A stretch of DNA of 64,000 nucleotides from positions 1 to 64,000 of the forward strand of contig JADLZK010011217.1 in assembly GCA_015847255.1 (NCBI GenBank). Direction: 5' to 3'. The notes beneath the pieces are model-generated. The model was not told the origin of the DNA, did not search any database, and worked only from the letters and a program-made list of their open reading frames with translations. Positions 57,545 to 64,000 of the stretch are shown piece by piece. The position numbers were made by a program, and so were the translations under genes. Numbering within the stretch: the stretch's first letter is position 1; every line of letters begins with the position of its first letter. The stretch is from Hyparrhenia diplandra. Taxonomy: Eukaryota; Streptophyta; Magnoliopsida; Poales; Poaceae.

Positions 57545-59275
57545 CCACGCCCCCGAAAAGGTCCTAAATGGCTAGAGGGGGGGGTGAATAGCCTAATAAA
57601 ATTTTCTACAAAGCACTAGACAAACTTGTTAGAATAACAAATGGCGATAAAAGCGTTTGCTCTAGCTCTACTTGTCGGCAAGCCTCCTATTGACAATTCT
57701 AGTTGCTATAGTCTCTAAATCACACTCAAGGGCTATGTCACTACTTTACCACTAGGTGAACAAGCTAATTACTCTAGCAACTAAGCAAGTCTACTCAAAC
57801 TACACTAGCACAAGATATATGAAAGTAATGCGAGTGTGTAGAGATGATATACCACAATGTCGAGGCTAGTCAATCCAATCACCGGGAAATGAATATCAAT
57901 ATAACCAATGAAGCCAATCACCAATGTATGACAAGAGACAAATGGAGACACAATGATTTATCCCGAAGTTCACTTGAGCACCCGTCAAGCTACGTCTCCG
58001 TTGTGTCGACCTTCTCACGTGTGGTTCGATGTGGAGCTCACTCCAAGCCAAATGCCTTTAGGCTTATCGCACCCAAAGCAAATGAGAGGTTCTCACCGAC
58101 ACGAGCAATATATTATCTTGCAATTCGTCGTCCCGACGAGGATGCACGGTCCTCTCACAAATCACCGGAGGTGGCCAAGAACAATCACCAACTCTTGCCA
58201 ACGCCTCCACCAATCACCAAGCCGGCTAGGAGTGGTGCTCTCCAAGAGCAACAAGAAAACCACCGGCTCACAACGATCCACAAGTGCCACTAGATGCAAA
58301 GATCAAAGCAAGTGCACTTGAATCACCTCAACTCACTAGAATGGATGCTCTCAAGCAAAGGAGTGAGGAGGAGGATGAGTGCTCAGACTCTAGAGGTGTT
58401 AGGAATGATTTCAAATGTCCAAGAGACCTCCTAGAACCGGCCAAAGGGGTATAAATACCCTCCACCCACGAAATGTGGCCGTTGGGGTGCAAAACACGCT
58501 TCAAATCCTTTGCCGGACGCACTGACCGGACTCACCGGTGAGTCGGTCGGTCAAAAAATCGTCAACCCGACAAGCTAACCAGACCGCCGGCCGAGCCGCG
58601 CGGCGTGCGTCCGGTCGCGCTTCGATCATGCTTCGGTCGCGGCCGGATGCTTCCGATCGATGCGTCCGGTCACCCGTCGAGCACCGAGCCAAGAAACATG
58701 CTCTCTGCGACGCACGCTGCCGGAGCGTCGGTCGAGATCTCGTCTTCCGGTCACGCGTCCCGTCGCTCGGCTGCGAAAAATCGTCGTTTCGTCGCCGTTC
58801 CGCCGCCTTTGCTCCAAAAGCGACTTCCGTCACTTGATTCTTGTTGCCCGACACGTCGAAGAACACCCGGACACCATGTGTTAGCATTTTCAAAACATTT
58901 TCGATCAAGTACGGAGTTAGCTCTCTGGGTTAGAATGCATGCAAATGATTTTTAAACCTAGAGGCACATGTGGATCGATATGTACGATGGTTTTCCCTCT
59001 TTATAGTACGGCTTATAGATCCTATAATCACTCACACCCTCTATGGTGTCTTGAGTGTAAAATCAAATTGGCCCTATGGATATACCTTTGCCTTGAGCCC
59101 ATTTTGATCCTCGAAACACGCCAAACCGCGACTTGATCATCAAGCTGGATCACCTCGACCCATCAACCATGACCACCATGCACCATCCCTTGGCTTGACC
59201 AATCTCCAACTAAAACAACACTTAGCATAGAGAGATTAGTCCTAAGGATGTCATCAATTAGCCAAAACCAATCTA
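57545..59275 (+). mobile_element. Non-coding LTR-retroelement-like block
   Basis: Starts GAAAAGGTCCTAAATGGCTA followed by an eight-G run and GTGAATAGCC. It ends with a CATCAATTAGCCAAAACCAA phrase; both are familiar borders of grass LTR element pieces. No gag or pol was recognised. It appears to be inserted in LINE-derived sequence. Confidence 0.45.
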
Positions 59276-59279
59276 GAGA

Positions 59280-60525
59280 TCTTCAACGTCACCGCCCAGT
59301 GCCACTCCCCGACGCGTTGCTTTTCGATTGTCGGGGTTCCGACCATCGGGTGGGGGCGTGCAAGCATGGCCGCTCTCCGGCGTGCAAGTGAGGCTCACCG
59401 CCATTTGCCGCCGGGCCATGAACAAGGAAGCGAATCCACCCCCGGTGACGTCGCCCACACCGCGCTTCCACGATGAGCGCCAAGCGTCAGCGGCGTCACC
59501 CTCGTTGCGCCCCGGAAGGAGGCCACCACCACGCCCTCGGCTACAACGACGATCCGCTTGTGCTCCGGCCTTGCGGGGGCGGGAGCCTCCTACTGAGGCT
59601 GACCCGATGCTCGGCGAACTCGCGGCGCCCAATGCGCTTCAATCCACCTCTTTGTAGATCACGGAAGTGCCGACTCGGCAACCCTCGCCACACGGGGATG
59701 CCGAGGTGTTGGACACCCAGACGGTGTTGGCAAACCCCCCTTTGCCACCTCGTACGACGCATCCCAGCTCCTGAGCTGCTATTGTGAGAGGATGCTGGTG
59801 GCACCACAGAGGAACCAGGCCCTCCTCGGTCGGCCACTCTCGCGGACGAGGCACAAGGGGGCGGATGTTGGGGATAGCTACACCGCGCACGGCGGCGCAC
59901 GCTACTCCGGCAACTGCTGCGCTGTTATCGGAGCACACACGGAGGCCTCGGCGGCGGCATTCTTCGACTCCTTGCTCCCTGCGGGTGCGCCCCTCATCGA
60001 CTCACCGCCCAGACTACGCGTCACGGCGTCTTGCCGGCCAGCGATGAGTGGACCCCTAGGCGGGCGGCTTGTCTTGCTGCCAAGTCCGCCAAGAGAGATC
60101 CCAACGGAGAGGCGGGCTCGCGGCGTCATGCTCAACAAGTGGGAGGGCAGGCGGAGGGTGCCAACTTCGCGAACTCCGGACCCCACGGTCGCGGAGGGTT
60201 CCGCGAGCCACTTCCGGGGCCCCGTAACGCACCACAAGCACGAGGTCCTAGATGTGCTCATCCCCTACCGTCGTCTACACCAGGGACGCCCCTCCACCGC
60301 GAGCCGCTGATCGCCGCCGCCCTCTCATTGCACATCTGTTTCACGCTTAGTATGACACTCGAAGCTCCACCGTTGTAGCCGGTGCCTTTTGTTAGTGTTT
60401 CGCCTCTTCGCTCTCACGGCAGCTCGCCACGGGGGCGTCTAGGATGTATTGAAACTTCTTGCCTTTCTTTCGGCCTTTCTCTTAATGCAAAGACGGGTGA
60501 AGTCCCGCATTCGAAAAAAAAAAAA
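59280..60525 (+). mobile_element. LINE remnant with ORF1 zinc knuckle and poly(A) tail
   Basis: Near 59320-59365 the text reads FDCRGSDHRVGAC, a CCHC-type knuckle once a T-run is allowed one or two fewer bases. Further on, FFDSLLPAGAPLIDSPPR (about 59960) and RRARGVMLNKWEGRR (about 60110) match the C-terminal part of grass LINE ORF1 proteins in shifting frames. TTTCTTTCGGCCTTTCTCTT and an A-run (60509-60526) are the LINE 3' end. No reverse transcriptase is present. Confidence 0.6.
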
Positions 60526-60600
60526 AAACTGTCGATTCGAACTACAAGCACTATCCTGTTGTAAAAATTATCCCTATGATCAGTCAATTAGTGACTTCAC
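60398..60600 (+). repeat. LINE 3' tail, tandem copy 1
   Basis: About 200 bases including the LINE 3' end, A-run and downstream flank (GTAAAAATTATCCCTATGAT), repeated immediately at 60607-60810. Confidence 0.85.
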
Positions 60601-60606
60601 CTATGT

Positions 60607-60810
60607 AGTGTTTCGCCTCTTCGCTCTCCTGGTAGCTCGCCATTGGGGGCGTCTAGGATGTATTGAAACTTCTGGCCTTTCTTTCGGCCTTTCTCTTAAT
60701 GCAGTACGGGTGAAGTCTCGCTTTCAAAAAAAAAACTGTCGTTCGAACTACAAGCACACTGTTGTAAAAATTATCCCTATGATCAGTCAATTAGTGACTT
60801 CACCTATGTA
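60607..60810 (+). repeat. LINE 3' tail, tandem copy 2
   Basis: Tandem partner of 60398-60600. The flank is included, so this arose by duplication after insertion rather than by two insertions. Confidence 0.85.
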
Positions 60811-63800
60811 GTCCATAGTTTCCCTTCCCAGTTCACCAATGTAGTCAATTAGTGAGTTCACCTATGTGATTTCTGCCCTGGCATTGAGCAGAGGCCTATA
60901 GACCTATTTCTATTGCCAGATTTTATTCAGCTCTATTTCAAGCTTTGCCAGCTTGGTGTTTCAGGTCCTGGTAAGTAATAAGTAGAAAAGAGACATTAAT
61001 AGTAAATGATATTAGTATTAGAAGAACATATCACGTCCATGATCAAGTATGGAGTGATGAATGTTAGCGTTAACTCACAAGCAAGACATCTTAATGCACG
61101 ATTGCACACTGAATGTGAAAGGAGGCGTGAGATGGCCAACAGAATTAGTAGTTAAAGGATATTTTCCATTCCTTATCAGTGAAGAATGTGGATAGCATAA
61201 CTATTACTACTTGAGTTAACGGACTCCCATAGCAATGTAAGCAGACAAGCTTGCTACTGCTCTGCTAATGCATCATCAAGCCCACCCAGGGCATTTGCAC
61301 ATTGCAGACAAGCTCGGCAGCCATAGTACTAGAGTATACTGGCAACAAAACTGTTAAGAACATCAGAGTGGGTCTATGGACAGCAGCGAGGGCGCTGCCG
61401 GTGCCCTTCTCTCCCGCTGCGCGGCTATGTGACACATGGGCGAGTATTCCGTGGCTTGATCTGCTTCTGCCCTGCTCATCGTCCTCTGCCTTCATATCAT
61501 ATGTCCTGTGCTCACCAACTGTTTGTGGAAATGCCTACAGAATAGGCGAACAGCCATTCAGGTACGGCAGATGCGACAAGTGACGACAAGCACCAGCGAC
61601 AGGTACATGATCCAGTTCGTTCTGACTCAATCCGTTTTACTTTTTATTACAAATTTTAATTTACCATGGGTTTGTGGACTATTTAGACCGCATGGCTGTT
61701 CTGTGGCTCTGATTATTTCAAATCAAGCCATTCTTGCTTCTATGCAAACAAAGTGGAGAAGGCTATTGTCCACATATACATTGGATTTAGCTCTACGTGA
61801 TGTGCTTTGTGTTTACATACAGTATTGGATTCATGATTTTGTTAGGATCCTTGCACGATTAATTTCTTGGTCGTCCTGCTTCGGAGATCTGAATGTAGAT
61901 CATTGGTGCACTCATTGCCACACGGATACACAGTTAAGTATATATCTTTCTTTATTTTTTCCTCATATCTTGATGTCTCAAATTGCAGATAATTATAGAT
62001 GTACCTGTACCATATATGTAGAATAATGCAAGAAAAAGGGTTTTTTTAGTACCATGTAATTGGTTTCGTATTTTTATGGAAATATAAATCTTCTGTAAAA
62101 ATTCATACATTTGGTTGCTACTAGGTCTATTGTTTTATCTGGAGCAAACTTATTGAGCAATGATGCAAAATGGTTATGAATAATGATGTGATGCAGCACA
62201 CCATGCTATGTTTAAAGTGATCAGACCTCCATTTGTATTTATCTATTTTTGCATAGAATGATATATTCAAATTCTCAATAACAGCCCTATCACTTTTAAT
62301 TCTAGCTGACTCTGAACATTGGAGTAGAACAAGGTGCTTGCTCCAAAAGTGTGAATTACATGGAGATAGGAATGACTCCTTTACTAATGTATGGAAAAAA
62401 ATGCTTTTGTCCCTGCTACTGCAAATCCATACCAATATGGTTATGCAGGTAAAAAGGAAATGTCAGTTCTTTGTAATATGCCTGTCCTTGGTGCTTTCCT
62501 CCTTTCAGTATTTCATTTGATGGTAACAAATTTGTCAAATGCCTGTATGAGTTATATGAGAAACATATAGCACATCTTATCCTGCACTGTTGCAGCACGT
62601 GATATAGTATGAACGAGCATGATTCTGTACATCCTATTTGAATTCTCCACTTCTTCAGAACGTGAGACTCACTTTTTACTTGCATTAAACTTTCCATTAT
62701 AGTTCAATCATCCATACTCCTAACAATTCAGTTAAACTTTCAATGCTTTCTTGCAGTTCCTTGCATCAGTTGCATGTTTGCTTTAGAGGAGTAAGGTTGT
62801 GTGAACAAGAGCAAAACTGTTGTCAGAATTGAAGGGAAGGGGCACATTAATGACATTGTGTACGCGCTGATCTCTGATCGAGGGGATTTGACATTCTGAG
62901 ACCTTGTTGAGAGAGCATCATCTGATACATGGGTTAGCTCATTCATCAAGGGCCTGACAGGGCACTGTAATAGGATTGGTCCTCTGATATTTGTATGAAC
63001 AAGCTGCATGTTGTGCTATAGATTGGTTCAGACTTCTCCAATGCACACAAAGCAACAAAGATGCACTTTGTACTTTTTAGAAAAAAAAATGTGTTTCATT
63101 GCTCCTCTCCTTTTAATATTTGACTGGTGTCAGCTGATTTAGAGGGCAGAGGAGCGTATGGCCCAAATGAATCTTTTCTTTGGCAATAGAAAACCAATTC
63201 CAAGAAGCATTTACCTTTTTTTTAAGTGGTGATTGAAAACGAGTGGTTCAACAGTACCAAGTAAGCTTAACTGAAGGAGCACATGCCACTAAAACAGTGA
63301 TGATATATATCTTTTAGTCAATTGATTTGTAGACAGTGATAATATATCTTTTAGTCATTTGATTTGTTTTTTCAGATGCCGTAGTTAGCGTTAGCACGGG
63401 CACTATACTAGTAGTATAGAAGTTAACACGCTGTATGTGTCAATTAATATAGATTGGTTGAACATGCTCCTTATAAAAGTCTTTGAACTGTGTTTTTTCA
63501 ATATAGGAGGATATATTGTGTACCTGCCATAAAATGGTTGTGCCTTTGCAATACCGGGACTGAAATACCTATGGCCTTTCTGTTGAGGTGTAAAACATCT
63601 GCATTTTTATGCCCATATATATTTAATATTCTATTTCTCTTATATATAATAATCTTGTAAAACCTGGTTACATTATATTATCTAGCATATAACAGGTAAT
63701 GCATAGAAAAGATAAAGGAAAAAAAGTAACACACAGGCCCTATTGGAAAATGACCGTAAATAACTTTTTAGCATGAAACTGAAACACATATGCAAACCAC

Positions 63801-64000
63801 TTGTTCATAACTTGGGACTCGAGGCACTACAACCCAATCATGTCCAGAACAACCAAGGTCCTCCAGATAGGAGGCTGTTAATAAATACAGCTCTACACTC
63901 ATGCTCAGTCCATGTTCCAGCCCTAACTTATATGAACCACTAATATATGATGGATTATTTCACAAAGCTAAAAGAACTCTAAACATGTATAACTACAAAA
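60811..64000. other. Unassigned right end
   Basis: No gene was identified with confidence. An open frame at 61302-61583 (plus, KNIRVGLWTAARALPVPFSP) is protein-like but unrecognised. A further candidate coding end lies near 62810-62900 (SKTVVRIEGKGHINDIVYAL). These might be exons of an unidentified gene running to the right. The rest is AT-rich. Confidence 0.3.

Overview
The window is nuclear DNA of a flowering plant, almost certainly a grass and probably a panicoid one. The genes have several short GT-AG introns and GC-rich grass-type first exons, TATA boxes and no operons. The intergenic space is packed with Stowaway, Tourist, hAT and Mutator-like MITEs, SINEs, L1-type LINE pieces and LTR retroelements. 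All family names come from reading the sequence and from general knowledge of the families; no search was run.

Layout. 1-4.6 kb: a broken hAT transposase-like gene (DUF659 plus C-terminal dimerisation region), a captured exon of the chaperonin gene CCT8, and a second short hAT fragment. About 4.7-8.3 kb: a gene-poor block that reads like plant mitochondrial DNA (probable NUMT). 8.5-9.4 kb: a GC-rich non-autonomous hAT element. 10.8-12.0 kb: a GDSL esterase/lipase gene. 12.6-13.7 kb: a diverged direct duplication. 14.0-23.8 kb: a complete 20-exon RecQ helicase gene that matches plant RECQL2, with MITEs and a SINE in its introns. 27.7-50.3 kb: a cluster of three aldo-keto reductase (AKR4-like) genes. 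The first is broken, the second is intact, and the third is inverted, 5'-truncated and has its two middle exons fused. Between the second and third lie a small LTR element (38.1-40.5 kb), a kiwellin/ripening-related secreted protein gene (41.0 kb), a poly(A)-tailed retroinsertion (42.8-44.2 kb) and a decayed LINE (45.5-48.5 kb). 50.3-52.0 kb: a 0.6-kb duplication in which one copy keeps the empty site of a MITE. 52.3-53.0 kb: a second GC-rich hAT element. 53.8-55.5 kb: a 2-oxoglutarate/Fe(II) dioxygenase gene with a poly(A) insertion inside an exon. 55.8-60.8 kb: LTR and LINE remnants. 60.8-64 kb: mostly unassigned.

Common thread. In four multi-exon genes nearly every reading-frame break is a one-base change in a homopolymer or doubled base, while splice sites and phases are intact. 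Two exons of the RecQ gene carry compensating pairs. This looks more like consensus error in a draft long-read (or pyrosequencing) assembly than gene death, so the RecQ, GDSL and dioxygenase genes may be intact in the living plant. AKR copy 1 is different: it also has a substitution-type stop codon.

No new multi-gene system is visible. The most informative items are the target-site-supported insertions, including three tiny tail-only retroinsertions around the dioxygenase gene, the inverted-repeat Mutator-like element in an AKR intron, the AKR exon fusion, the empty-site proof of a MITE insertion, and a conserved SUMO-interaction-like tail on the helicase.
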